Below are positions 33,085-41,413 of a stretch of DNA of 64,000 nucleotides, piece after piece. Positions within the stretch are counted from its first letter, which is position 1; the number at the start of each line of letters is the position of its first letter. Below the pieces are notes generated by a model. It saw nothing but the letters and a program-made list of their open reading frames with translations, had not been told where the DNA came from and did not search any database. The translations under genes were made by a program, and so were the position numbers. Origin of the DNA: Euzebya pacifica (GTDB lineage: Bacteria > Actinomycetota > Nitriliruptoria > Euzebyales > Euzebyaceae); NCBI RefSeq assembly GCF_003344865.1, contig NZ_CP031165.1, positions 3,725,910 through 3,789,909 on the forward strand, read 5' to 3'.

Positions 33085-35099
33085 CACGTTCCGATCCCAC
33101 CCCCTTGGACACCACCCTCGTCGACCCTGCCCCCTTCGACACCGTGCTCGTCGCCAACCGTGGCGAGATCGCCGTCCGGGTCATCCGCAGCGCCCGGGCG
33201 CATGGGTACCGCACCGTCGCGGTGTACTCCGACGCCGACGCCGATGCGCCGCACGTGGCGCTGGCCGACGATGCGGTCCGGCTGGGTCCGGCCGCAGCCG
33301 CCCAGTCCTACCTGGACATCGACGCCGTCATCGACGCCGCCCGCACCAGCGGCGCCGGGGCCATCCACCCCGGCTACGGGTTCCTGGCCGAGAACGCCCG
33401 GTTCGCCCGGGCCGTGGCCGAGGCAGGGCTGGTCTTCATCGGCCCGACCCCGGAGGCGATCGACCTGATGGGCGACAAGGCCGCCGCCAAGCGACGGATG
33501 GCCGACGCCGGCGTGCCGCTGCTGCCCGGCTACCAGGGCACCGACCAGTCCGATGAGACGCTGCTGGCCGAAGCCGACCGCATCGGCCTGCCGCTGATGG
33601 TCAAGGCCGCCGCCGGCGGAGGCGGCAAGGGCATGCGCCTGGTCACCGACGCCGCGGACCTGCCCAATGCCCTGGCCGCCGCTCGTCGCGAGGCCACCTC
33701 GGCCTTCGGCGACGACACCCTGATCCTGGAACGGGCGTTGCTGCACCCTCGCCACGTCGAGATCCAGGTGCTGGCCGACACCCACGGCAACGTCGTGGCC
33801 CTGGGCGAACGGGACTGCTCGGTCCAGCGACGCCACCAGAAGGTCGTGGAGGAGGCCCCCTCGCCTGCCATCGACGACGTCACCCGTTCGGCGATGCAGC
33901 AGGCAGCGGTCACCGCCGCCGCCGACATCGGCTACGTCGGCGCCGGCACCGTGGAGTTCCTCCTCGACGTCGAGCGCCGCGACGGTGACCACCAGGCGTT
34001 CGCGTTCCTGGAGATGAACACCCGCCTGCAGGTCGAACATCCGGTCACCGAGCTGGTCACCGGCATCGACCTCGTCGAGTGGCAGCTGCGGGTCGCACGG
34101 GGCGAGGCGCTGGCGTTCGGTCAGGACGACATCGTCCTGGACGGCCACGCCATCGAGGTGCGGCTCTACGCCGAGGATCCCGCCAACGGCTACCTGCCGC
34201 AGACCGGCACCATCGAGGCCTGGCAGCCCCCCACCGGCGTCGGCATCCGCGTCGACGCCGGCATCGCCGCGGGCCAGCAGGTCACCGCCCACTACGACCC
34301 GATGCTGGCGAAGGTCATCGCCCACGGACGCGACCGTGACGAGGCCCGCCGACGGCTCGCCGATGCCCTGGACCGGCTGGTCTGCCTGGGGACAACGACC
34401 AACCGCACGTTCCTTGCCAGGGTGCTGCGGCACCCCGTGTTCGCCGACGGCGGCGCCACCACGTCGTTCCTGACCGACCACGACGTCACCACCGTTGCCC
34501 TCGACCCCCGCGACGTCGCCGCGGTCGCCGGATGGCGCCAGCTGACGGCGACCGCGGATGCCGAGCGCCACTCCCCCGGGCTGGCCGGGTGGACCAACGC
34601 CACCTGGCTGGTCGACGCCCGTCCGCTCCGGGTGGGCGGCGACCACGTGGCCGTGTCCCTGCAGGCCACCGATGCCGGGCTCTCGGTGTCGGTGGAGGGC
34701 GAGCCGTTCCTGGTGACCGGCACACCCGAAGCCCTTCGCGTCGACGGGCGCCCCGTGCACCTGAGCGCCCACCGCCTCGGCGAGGGTCGCCTGCTCGTGC
34801 ACCTGTCCGAGGCCGACCTCGTCGTGTCGGACCCGACCGAGCTCCCTCCCGGGGCCGACGACGCGGCCGGTGCGGGGATCCTCACCGCCCCGATGCACGG
34901 CGCGGTGACCGCGGTGGAGGCCACGGTCGGCCAGGACGTGACCGCCGGCAGCCAGCTGGTCGTGATGGAGGCCATGAAGATGGAGCACGTCATCCGGGCC
35001 GACGTGGCCGGCACGCTCGTGGAGGTCGTCGAGGTCGGGGACCAGGTCGGCGTCGGTGCAGTCGTGGCCCGGATCGAACCGACCGACACCGGGGGCTGA
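33081..35099 (+). CDS. Acyl-CoA carboxylase biotin carboxylase/carrier (alpha) subunit
   Basis: ATP-dependent biotin carboxylase fused to the carrier, 672 residues. Order: biotin carboxylase N (VLVANRGEIAVRVIRSARAHGY), ATP-grasp with KAAAGGGGKGM, C-terminal domain (EMNTRLQVEHPVTE), a BT-type linker, and the biotinyl domain ending with the attachment motif EAMKMEH. Length fits MCC alpha subunits rather than short AccC. It is translationally coupled to the beta subunit. The likely complex is alpha6beta6; substrate inferred from the beta subunit. No acyl-CoA dehydrogenase gene is next to it, unlike classic leucine (liu) clusters. Confidence 0.93.
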   Translation: MTRSDPTPLDTTLVDPAPFDTVLVANRGEIAVRVIRSARAHGYRTVAVYSDADADAPHVALADDAVRLGPAAAAQSYLDIDAVIDAARTSGAGAIHPGYGFLAENARFARAVAEAGLVFIGPTPEAIDLMGDKAAAKRRMADAGVPLLPGYQGTDQSDETLLAEADRIGLPLMVKAAAGGGGKGMRLVTDAADLPNALAAARREATSAFGDDTLILERALLHPRHVEIQVLADTHGNVVALGERDCSVQRRHQKVVEEAPSPAIDDVTRSAMQQAAVTAAADIGYVGAGTVEFLLDVERRDGDHQAFAFLEMNTRLQVEHPVTELVTGIDLVEWQLRVARGEALAFGQDDIVLDGHAIEVRLYAEDPANGYLPQTGTIEAWQPPTGVGIRVDAGIAAGQQVTAHYDPMLAKVIAHGRDRDEARRRLADALDRLVCLGTTTNRTFLARVLRHPVFADGGATTSFLTDHDVTTVALDPRDVAAVAGWRQLTATADAERHSPGLAGWTNATWLVDARPLRVGGDHVAVSLQATDAGLSVSVEGEPFLVTGTPEALRVDGRPVHLSAHRLGEGRLLVHLSEADLVVSDPTELPPGADDAAGAGILTAPMHGAVTAVEATVGQDVTAGSQLVVMEAMKMEHVIRADVAGTLVEVVEVGDQVGVGAVVARIEPTDTGG

Positions 35100-35168
35100 G
35101 CCAACCGGTTTGTCGCCGGCGGGCCGCGTGTCCCAAGCTGACCGCTCCCCCACCGATCCGGAGTCCCC

Positions 35169-35819
35169 GTGCCCACCGTCACACTCCTCCGCCACGGCCA
35201 GGCCTCCTTCGGCGCTGCTGACTACGACAACCTCTCCGAGCTGGGCCACCAGCAGGCCGGGGTCGCGGCCGACACCCTCGCCGACCGGGGGTTGCGGAAC
35301 CCGGTCGTGGCCAGCGGCACCCTCCGACGTCAGCGTGACACCGCTGCCCCGGTGGCCCGTCGGTTCGGCGTCGACGACATCCGGGTCGATCCCCGCTGGA
35401 ACGAGTACGACCACGTGGCGATGGTCGAGCACGCGGTGACCGCATCGGGCCGGTCGATGCCGACCGGCGAGCGGGAGTTCCAGGCCGTGCTCGACACCGC
35501 GCTGAGCCGCTGGGTCACCGACGACGCAGCCGACGGCTGGCGGGCCTTCAGCGGCGGTGCCGTTGCGGCCCTCGAGGAGCTCGTCGAAGGCCTCGAACCG
35601 GGTCGGGACGCGGTCGTTGCCACGTCGGGCGGCGTGATCGCGGCGATCGCCGCGCACCTGCTCCGGGGCGGTGCGGACACCGTGGTCGCGCTCAACCGGG
35701 TCGTCGTCAACGCCGCCTTCACCACCTTGCTGGCCGGCAGGTCGGGCCTGTCACTGCTCGGGTTCAACGATCACGCCCATTTCACGGGCGAACGCAGCGG
35801 ACAACGCACCTATCGGTGA
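35169..35819 (+). CDS. Histidine phosphatase family protein
   Basis: Phosphoglycerate-mutase-like phosphatase, 216 residues. The phospho-accepting motif is LLRHGQASF at residue 6; a Glu/His acid-base region (MVEHAVT) and ATSGGVIAAI near residue 150 complete the site. Typical broad phosphatase; substrate cannot be inferred. GTG 35169 has GGAG upstream. The C-terminus ends just before a small hairpin, and the next gene on this strand is interrupted by the IS21 element. Confidence 0.9.
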   Translation: MPTVTLLRHGQASFGAADYDNLSELGHQQAGVAADTLADRGLRNPVVASGTLRRQRDTAAPVARRFGVDDIRVDPRWNEYDHVAMVEHAVTASGRSMPTGEREFQAVLDTALSRWVTDDAADGWRAFSGGAVAALEELVEGLEPGRDAVVATSGGVIAAIAAHLLRGGADTVVALNRVVVNAAFTTLLAGRSGLSLLGFNDHAHFTGERSGQRTYR

Positions 35820-35846
35820 CCAGTCAGGAATGACCAGGCCGACTGG
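35820..35846 (+). terminator. Small hairpin after the histidine phosphatase gene
   Basis: CCAGTC (35820-35825) pairs with GACTGG (35841-35846) across a 15-base loop, right at the stop codon. Modest stem; terminator use is plausible. Confidence 0.4.
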
Positions 35847-35932
35847 CCCATCGTAACCAACCTCTTGGGATGCCCTTCACGTACGCTGTTTCGAGTCCGA
35901 TACTTCCGATTGAACGCGAGGGCACCGGCGGC

Positions 35933-36003
35933 GTGACGAGAAGGGGTGGGGCGACAGTGGGTGGGGGACGATCGAGCGCGCACGACGCATGGCGGGGTGT
36001 CGC
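35933..36003 (+). pseudogene. Displaced 5' end of the diguanylate cyclase gene (before IS21)
   Basis: Reading through the insertion site with the IS and one GTCGC copy removed, the frame of the GGDEF gene stays open upstream from GTG at 35933, giving about 25 extra codons (VTRRGG...HDAWRGVAGV) in front of the current GTG at 38208. GAGGGC lies 11 bases before 35933. So this piece probably held the original start and the promoter upstream of it. The extra codons are not otherwise supported, so this is inference. Confidence 0.5.
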
Positions 36004-36057
36004 TGTCAACAGCGGGCGAAATCTGACCCCCTTGCAGCGGTTGAATCTTGACCCCCT
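36004..36057 (+). repeat. IS21 left inverted repeat
   Basis: Starts TGTC and contains TGACCCCCT at 36024-36032 and GAATCTTGACCCCCT at 36043-36057. The same words occur inverted at the right end at identical distances from the tip. Confidence 0.9.
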
Positions 36058-36064
36058 CTGGAGT

Positions 36065-36850
36065 TCATGGTGCTGGGTCGGCGGCGGGGACGCGGCCGAG
36101 GTCGCGGTCCTTGAGGCGGTAGCTGTCGCCCTTGAGCGGGACGACGTCGGCGTGGTGGACGAGCCGGTCGATCATGGCTGCGGCCACGACGGGGTCGCCG
36201 AAGACCTCGCCCCACCGGCTGAATGGCTTGTTGGAGCTCATGATCACGCTGGCGCGTTCGTATCTGGCGGCGATGAGTTGGAAGAACAGGTTGGCGGCCT
36301 CGGCCTCAAACGGGATGTAGCCGACCTCGTCGATGACCACGACGGGGACGCGGCCGAGGGCGCGGAGTTCGTCCTGGAGCCGGCCGGCGGCGTGGGCGGC
36401 GCCGAGCCGGTCGACCCATTGGGCGGCGGTGGCGAAGGCGACGCGGTGACCGGCCAGGCAGGCGCGGATGCCCAGCGCGATGGAGAGGTGGGTCTTGCCG
36501 GTGCCGGGCGGGCCGAGGAACACCACGTTGGCGCGGGCGTCGACGAAGTCGAGCTGGCCGAGATGGCCGATCAATTCGCGCTTGACGGAGGTCTGGTGGT
36601 CGAAGTCGAAGTCCTCCAGGGTCTTGCGGGCCGGGAACTTCGCGGCTTTGATGCGGGCCTGGCCGCCGTGGGCGGCGCGGGCGTCGACTTCTTTCTCAAG
36701 GCACGCGGCGAGGAACGCCTCGTGGGTCCAGCCCTCCTCGCGGGCCCGGTCGGCCAGCCGCGGGGCGGCCGCCGCGAGGGACGGGGCCTTCATGGCCCGG
36801 CACAGGTAGGCCAGGTGGCTGTCGGTGGCCGACGCCGGCGTGGTTGCCAT
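36065..36850 (-). CDS. istB: IS21 transposition helper ATPase IstB
   Basis: AAA+ helper of transposition, 261 residues. Walker A is FLGPPGTGKTH near residue 115 and Walker B VVVIDEVGYIPF near 180; the N-terminal helical domain and C-terminal NKPFSRWGEVFGDPVVAAAMIDRLVHHA are typical of IstB. ATG at 36850 overlaps the istA stop by one base (TGATG). It regulates target choice by the IstA transposase. Full length. Confidence 0.97.
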   Translation of the reverse strand: MATTPASATDSHLAYLCRAMKAPSLAAAAPRLADRAREEGWTHEAFLAACLEKEVDARAAHGGQARIKAAKFPARKTLEDFDFDHQTSVKRELIGHLGQLDFVDARANVVFLGPPGTGKTHLSIALGIRACLAGHRVAFATAAQWVDRLGAAHAAGRLQDELRALGRVPVVVIDEVGYIPFEAEAANLFFQLIAARYERASVIMSSNKPFSRWGEVFGDPVVAAAMIDRLVHHADVVPLKGDSYRLKDRDLGRVPAADPAP

Positions 36851-38067
36851 CAGGCCACCCCGAGCAGCCGGTCGTAGTCGGCGAGGTCCCGCTGCTCCAC
36901 ACCGGTGTCGGGGCCGGCGACGGGCAGCTCGAGCAGCTGGGCGCGGGCCTTGCGGGCGGCGTCGTGGGCCGGGTCGGTGATGGTCTGATGCTTGGCGAGG
37001 ACCCGGTCGTGGCGGGCGACCTCGTCGCGGCCACAGGTCACCACGACCTGATCGGCGGTGCGGCGGATGGTGACCTTGCGGCCGATCGCGCCCGGGTGGA
37101 CGGAGTAGTCGTTGGTGTCCACCCGCACCCAGTGGTCGGCGCCCAACCGGACGGTGTGGGTCCAATCGACATCGGGCGGCACCGGCGGCAGCGGCAGCAT
37201 CGCGGCCAGGTCGGCGTCGATGCGTTCGGAGGGCCGCTGGCGCAGCCCGGCGTGGACCCTGACGTTGGCCCGGTCCTCAAGCCACAGGCCCAGCTGGGTG
37301 TTGAAGTCGTCGATCGAGCCGAAGCTGCGTCCGGGCATGAAGCTCGTTTCCAGGTAGCCGTTGGCCCGCTCCACCACCCCCTTGCGCTCCGGGTGGCCCT
37401 TGGCCAGCACGATCGAGCCCATCCCCAACGTGCCTCGGAACGCCAAGTACTCCTGGGTGTAGACCAGCTTGCGGCCCCGCCGGACGCTGATCGCGGGCTC
37501 GCCGTCATACACCCCCTTGCGGGGCACCCGGCCCAGGTCGCGGAGGCACCACAGGTGCCCGCCGAGCACGTCGTGTTTGTCCTTGGACGGGATCATCCGG
37601 GCGGTGATCCACCGCGAGTAGCAGGGCACCCCGACGATCACCGGCAGCACCGCGGTCTGTCCGAACCCGACCGGCACCTTCAGGTCCTCGGGGAACCACA
37701 GGTCCCACTGGGCCAGCTCGCCCTCCCGATAGACGGTGCGGCCATACCCCTCCGGCAGCAGGTAGGCCGGACGCAGCTCACGCACCCGGTCGCGCAGCAC
37801 CGTCATCCCCCGCGACCAGCCGATCCGCTCGGCGATCACCGTGGCCGGCATGTCCGGCGTGGCCTTGAGCAACTGGCGGATCTGCGGCTCGAACGCATCC
37901 ACCGCCGACCCCGCCGCCTCCCGCTCGTACTTCGGTGGCGACGCCGAGCGGATCGCCGCCCGCACCGTGTTGCGCGACAACCCCGTCGCCCGCACGATCG
38001 CCTTGATCGCCATCCCCTCAGCGAAATGCAACCGGCGGACCTCAGCCCACTGCTCCACGTCAATCAC
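36850..38067 (-). CDS. istA: IS21 transposase IstA
   Basis: DDE transposase of 405 residues. N-terminal helix-turn-helix (MAIKAIVRATGLSRNTVRAAIRS), then the catalytic core: WDLWF (first Asp), VYDGEPAI (second Asp) and KGVVERANGYLE (Glu), followed by a C-terminal binding domain. GTG at 38067 is used. Intact, upstream of istB and slightly overlapping it. It cleaves and joins the element's TGTC ends. Confidence 0.95.
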   Translation of the reverse strand: MIDVEQWAEVRRLHFAEGMAIKAIVRATGLSRNTVRAAIRSASPPKYEREAAGSAVDAFEPQIRQLLKATPDMPATVIAERIGWSRGMTVLRDRVRELRPAYLLPEGYGRTVYREGELAQWDLWFPEDLKVPVGFGQTAVLPVIVGVPCYSRWITARMIPSKDKHDVLGGHLWCLRDLGRVPRKGVYDGEPAISVRRGRKLVYTQEYLAFRGTLGMGSIVLAKGHPERKGVVERANGYLETSFMPGRSFGSIDDFNTQLGLWLEDRANVRVHAGLRQRPSERIDADLAAMLPLPPVPPDVDWTHTVRLGADHWVRVDTNDYSVHPGAIGRKVTIRRTADQVVVTCGRDEVARHDRVLAKHQTITDPAHDAARKARAQLLELPVAGPDTGVEQRDLADYDRLLGVA

Positions 38068-38144
38068 AACCCTTCCTCCTGACTCGACGACACGATCGAG
38101 TCAGGGTCAGATCCCACCCGCCCACAGCAGGTGAACCACGACGA

Positions 38145-38198
38145 AGGGGGTCAAGATTCGCCCGTCGTCAGGGGGTCAGTATTGGGCCGCTACCGACA
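38145..38198 (-). repeat. IS21 right inverted repeat
   Basis: Mirror of the left end: AGGGGGTCAAGATTC at 38145-38159 and AGGGGGTCA at 38170-38178, ending GACA at 38198. Positions relative to the tip equal those at the left end. Confidence 0.9.
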
Positions 38199-38207
38199 GT
38201 CGCGGGG

Positions 38208-39368
38208 GTGACCGTCGGGACGCACCTGCTGGTCGTGCTGCTCGTGCTGAGCGCGGGGGCGTGGTCGACACCCCTCCTCACTCCCCGTCTGCCGTGGGCG
38301 GTGTTGGTCGCCGGTTTCGCCGCTACCGGCGCGGCGCGCATCCGCCTGCGGCTGCGTTCGGCGTCCCACGAGTTCGTGGTCGACGAGCTGGCGATCGTCG
38401 TGGGGATCTTCACCGCAACGCCGCTCGCTTTGGCGTCCGCTGCCGGGTTCGCCACGCTGGGCTGGCAGCTGTGGCGTCGCCGTCCCCTGCTGAAAGCCTC
38501 CTTCAACGTGGGCATCGCCATGCTGGAGGCGTCGGTGGCTGCGTGGGTCGCACATGGCCTGCTTGCCCCGCACACGGAGCTCGGACCAGCCCAGTGGGGC
38601 GTGTCGTGGCTGGCCGTCCTGCTGGCCATGTCCGCGAGCACGCTGCTGATCCGGAGGGTGATCGCGTTGACGGCAGACTCCGGGGATGCGCAGGAACCCG
38701 CGCCACCGCCGGTCTCCTACGTCCCGATCTGGATGTTCTCCAGCGCGCTGGTGGGCCTCGTCCTGGCCGGCATGATGCTGGTCCTCGAGGACCCAAGGGC
38801 CGGCGTCCTGCTGGCCGGGCCGGTCGGGGTGGTCCTGCTGGCCTACCGGGCGCATGCCGCTGCGCTCGCCGAACGGGTCCGCCTGCTCCACGAGAGTCAG
38901 CACGACCCCCTCACCGGGCTCGCCAACCGGCGGGGACTGGTCCAGACGATGGCGAACATCCCTCCGAAGGCGCCCGTCACGCTGCTCTCGATCGACCTCG
39001 ACGACTTCAAGGCGATCAACGACGCCCATGGGCACGCGGTCGGCGACGAGGTCCTGCGAGTCATCGGGCTTCGCCTCCGAGGCGTGGCCCGACGTCACGA
39101 CCTGGTCGCTCGGATGGGGGGTGACGAGTTCGTCGTCCTGCTCTCCCCCGCCCCCGAGTACACCGACCAGGTCGTGGAACGGGTCAAGGGTGTCCTCCAC
39201 GAACCGGTGCACGTCGGCGAGCTGACCATCCCGTCCTCCGCCAGCATCGGTGTCGAGACAGGGCCGCTCGATGGGTTGCTCGACCGCGCCGATCGCGCGA
39301 TGTACCGGGCCAAGCGCACACGTGAGCGACCGCTCGAGCTGCCCGCCGCGTCCGACGGCGGCAGCTAA
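38208..39368 (+). CDS. Membrane diguanylate cyclase (GGDEF), 5' region disrupted by IS21
   Basis: Makes cyclic di-GMP, a second messenger. About 386 residues as it now reads: an N-terminal membrane region with several helices (LLVVLLVLSAGAW, WAVLVAGFAATGAARI, WLAVLLAMSASTLL, FSSALVGLVLAGMMLVLE, VGVVLLAYRAHA) then a full GGDEF domain, DPLTGLANRRGL through MGGDEFVVLLSP (motif near residue 304). No allosteric I-site RxxD is evident before the motif. The GTG at 38208 lies only 10 bp beyond the IS end. The natural start was probably upstream of the insertion (35933). Current expression would depend on a new start and promoter from the IS. It overlaps the convergent DUF1684 gene by 4 bp. Confidence 0.88.
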   Translation: MTVGTHLLVVLLVLSAGAWSTPLLTPRLPWAVLVAGFAATGAARIRLRLRSASHEFVVDELAIVVGIFTATPLALASAAGFATLGWQLWRRRPLLKASFNVGIAMLEASVAAWVAHGLLAPHTELGPAQWGVSWLAVLLAMSASTLLIRRVIALTADSGDAQEPAPPPVSYVPIWMFSSALVGLVLAGMMLVLEDPRAGVLLAGPVGVVLLAYRAHAAALAERVRLLHESQHDPLTGLANRRGLVQTMANIPPKAPVTLLSIDLDDFKAINDAHGHAVGDEVLRVIGLRLRGVARRHDLVARMGGDEFVVLLSPAPEYTDQVVERVKGVLHEPVHVGELTIPSSASIGVETGPLDGLLDRADRAMYRAKRTRERPLELPAASDGGS

Positions 39369-40009
39369 CCGGCGAGGCGCTCCCCGGCACGAACAGCGAA
39401 GGGCAGGGTGTTGGTCGGCGGGGCCAACGGGCACGACCAGCGCGGGTCGTGCACGCAGGAGGGGTGGTAGGCGAAGTTGAAGTCCAGGACCAGGCGACGG
39501 TCCGCGCCGCCGAGGTCGGCAGACTTCGCCCCGTCCAGCAGGTAGCGGCCGCCACCGTAGGTCTGGTCGCCGCTGGTCGCGTCGCGGAACGGGAGGAAGA
39601 GTCCGCCGCCGTACTGCCGCAACCAGTAGAGGGTCAGGGTCCCGACGTCGCCGCCGCGGTCGATCCTGACCGTGCCGATCGGCTCGGCCATCGTGACGCC
39701 GTCGCCGGAGTGGGGCAGGCCGACGGGCTGGTCGTCGACCGGCGGGCCGACCTCGACCTCCAGGCGCCAGGTCGGATCGTGGTCCCAGGTCGGGATGGTG
39801 GCCGGCGGCTGTGCGGACTCCGCCCACACCCCGGAGGGGTGGGTGAACAGGGCGTCACGTCCCTCGCGCCACAGCGACCATGCCGACAACGGATCCGGGG
39901 CACGTCGCAGGTCGGCGTAGACCTCGGCCATGCGTCGGCGGTAGTCGGCGAGGTCGAGGACCGTGGCGGGCGATGGACCGGATTCGTCAGCAGGCGCAGG
40001 AGATGTCAC
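39365..40009 (-). CDS. DUF1684 family protein
   Basis: Conserved actinobacterial protein of 214 residues. DUF1684 features: LADYRRRMAEVYADLR near the N-terminus, FRDATSGDQTYGGGRYLLD and the Cys-containing end YHPSCVHDPRWSCPLAPPTNTLPFAVRAGERL. The two Cys in a HPSC...WSCPLAP pattern may bind metal. Function unknown. GTG at 40009. Convergent with the diguanylate cyclase gene; divergent from the ABC operon across a 105-bp gap. Confidence 0.88.
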   Translation of the reverse strand: MTSPAPADESGPSPATVLDLADYRRRMAEVYADLRRAPDPLSAWSLWREGRDALFTHPSGVWAESAQPPATIPTWDHDPTWRLEVEVGPPVDDQPVGLPHSGDGVTMAEPIGTVRIDRGGDVGTLTLYWLRQYGGGLFLPFRDATSGDQTYGGGRYLLDGAKSADLGGADRRLVLDFNFAYHPSCVHDPRWSCPLAPPTNTLPFAVRAGERLAG

Positions 40010-40114
40010 CCTGCGGCCAACACGCGGTCACCGGGGGGATATTTCCATTGTCGCCCGGTTCGGGCTTGAATGACCGGGTCGAGCCGCTGACCGCACAACC
40101 CACTGGAGCAATCG

Positions 40115-41404
40115 ATGCGACGACTTCTGGCGGCCCTGGCCGCAACGACCCTGCTGCTGACCGCCTGCAGCGGCACCGACGACAGCACCGACGACGCGGC
40201 CGTCGAGGCCCCTGCGGACGACAGCGCTGACGACAGCACCGACGACGGTTCCGACGACGGCGAGGGGGCTGCGGAGGACGGCGAACCGTTCGTCTTCGGC
40301 ATGATCCTCGTCGGTCCCCGTGACGACCGCGGCTACTCCCAGGCCCACTTCGAGGGTGGCGAGTACATCGAGGCGAACCTGCCCGGCGCCGAGATGATCG
40401 TCGTGGACTCCGTCAACCCGGCCGACAAGCCCGAGATCTCCGTCGAGTCGGTCGTGACCGACATGATCGACCAGGGTGCGCAGCTGATCTTCGCGACATC
40501 CGACGACATGCGCGACGGCATCCTCGCCGCCGCTGCCGAGCACCCCGACGTGCCGATGATCTGGTCCTCCGGTGACTCCGCGTGGGAGGACGGCGAGGGT
40601 TACCAGCCCGACCTGACCAACCTCGGCAACGTCTTCGGACGGATGGAGCTGACCAAGGCCCTCGCTGGCTGCGCAGCGGCGATGACCACCGAGACCGGCC
40701 ACCTGGCCTACCTCGGTCCCATCGTCAACTCCGAGACCATCCGCCTGGTCAACTCCACCTACCTCGGCGCCCGCCACTGCTGGACCGAGACGCGCGGCGA
40801 GGCCGCGGAGGACCTGACCTTCGAGGTCACCTACATCGGCTTCTGGTTCAACATCCCCGGCGTCACCCTGGACCCGACCCAGGTCGTCAACGACTTCTAC
40901 GCCGGTGGCGCCGACGTCGTCCTGTCCGGCATCGACACCACCGAGGCGATCGTGCGGACCGGGCAGCTCGCCGAGGCCGGCGACGCCGTGCACGCCGTGC
41001 CCTACGACTTCCTCGGCGCCTGCGACGAGGCCCCCGACGTCTGCCTGGGTGTCCCCTACTTCAACTGGGGCCCGGCCTACCTCGAGACCGCCCAGTCCGT
41101 CGTCGACGGCAGCTTCGCCGGTGACTTCCGCTGGCTCGGCCCGGATGCCGACGACATCAACGACCTCGACGCCAGCACCGTGGGCTTCCTCAAGGGCCCG
41201 GGCCTCGGGGACGACGCCGCTGCGGCGGTCGACGAGCTGACCGCTGGCCTGCTGGACGGATCGGTGGGACTGTTCGCCGGCCCGCTGGTCCTGCAGGACG
41301 GCACCACCTACGTCGCCGACGGCGAGGTCGCCACCGACCAGCAGGTCTGGTACTTCCCGGGGCTGCTCGAGGGCATCGACGGCACCGCCGAGACCCAGGA
41401 GTAG
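40115..41404 (+). CDS. BMP-family lipoprotein, nucleoside-type ABC receptor
   Basis: Substrate receptor of the BMP (PnrA/Med) family, 429 residues. Lipobox LLLTAC puts the lipid Cys at residue 18, followed by an Asp-rich linker. Motifs FGMILVGPRDDRGYSQAHFEGGEYI and DGILAAAAEHPDVPMIWSSGDS fit the family. BMP receptors bind nucleosides; the downstream genes form the matching RbsA-type importer. TGGAG lies before the ATG. It is the first gene of a four-gene operon ending at 44891. The upstream gap holds an imperfect hairpin (CCCGGT/ACCGGG) but no clear promoter. Confidence 0.9.
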   Translation: MRRLLAALAATTLLLTACSGTDDSTDDAAVEAPADDSADDSTDDGSDDGEGAAEDGEPFVFGMILVGPRDDRGYSQAHFEGGEYIEANLPGAEMIVVDSVNPADKPEISVESVVTDMIDQGAQLIFATSDDMRDGILAAAAEHPDVPMIWSSGDSAWEDGEGYQPDLTNLGNVFGRMELTKALAGCAAAMTTETGHLAYLGPIVNSETIRLVNSTYLGARHCWTETRGEAAEDLTFEVTYIGFWFNIPGVTLDPTQVVNDFYAGGADVVLSGIDTTEAIVRTGQLAEAGDAVHAVPYDFLGACDEAPDVCLGVPYFNWGPAYLETAQSVVDGSFAGDFRWLGPDADDINDLDASTVGFLKGPGLGDDAAAAVDELTAGLLDGSVGLFAGPLVLQDGTTYVADGEVATDQQVWYFPGLLEGIDGTAETQE

Positions 41405-41413
41405 CGACCCCAC

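Larger units (their letters stand above)
36004..38198 (-). mobile_element. IS21-family insertion sequence (intact)
   Basis: 2195-bp element carrying istA and istB on the minus strand. The ends are imperfect inverted repeats beginning TGTC, each with two transposase sites at the same spacing: TGACCCCCT 20 bp from the tip and GAATCTTGACCCCCT 39 bp from the tip, on both sides. Flanking GTCGC occurs at 35999-36003 and 38199-38203, a 5-bp target duplication. Both reading frames are intact, so the element may still be active. It separates a histidine phosphatase gene from a diguanylate cyclase gene and removed the latter's 5' region. Confidence 0.95.

Noticed and set aside
32745-35657. 970-codon minus-strand frame over the acyl-CoA carboxylase alpha gene
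   Set aside because: Antisense shadow; biotin carboxylase motifs are clear in the plus strand.
35933-36003. Complete small gene before the IS element
   Set aside because: About 25 codons, opened only by removing the IS; best read as the missing start of the GGDEF gene.
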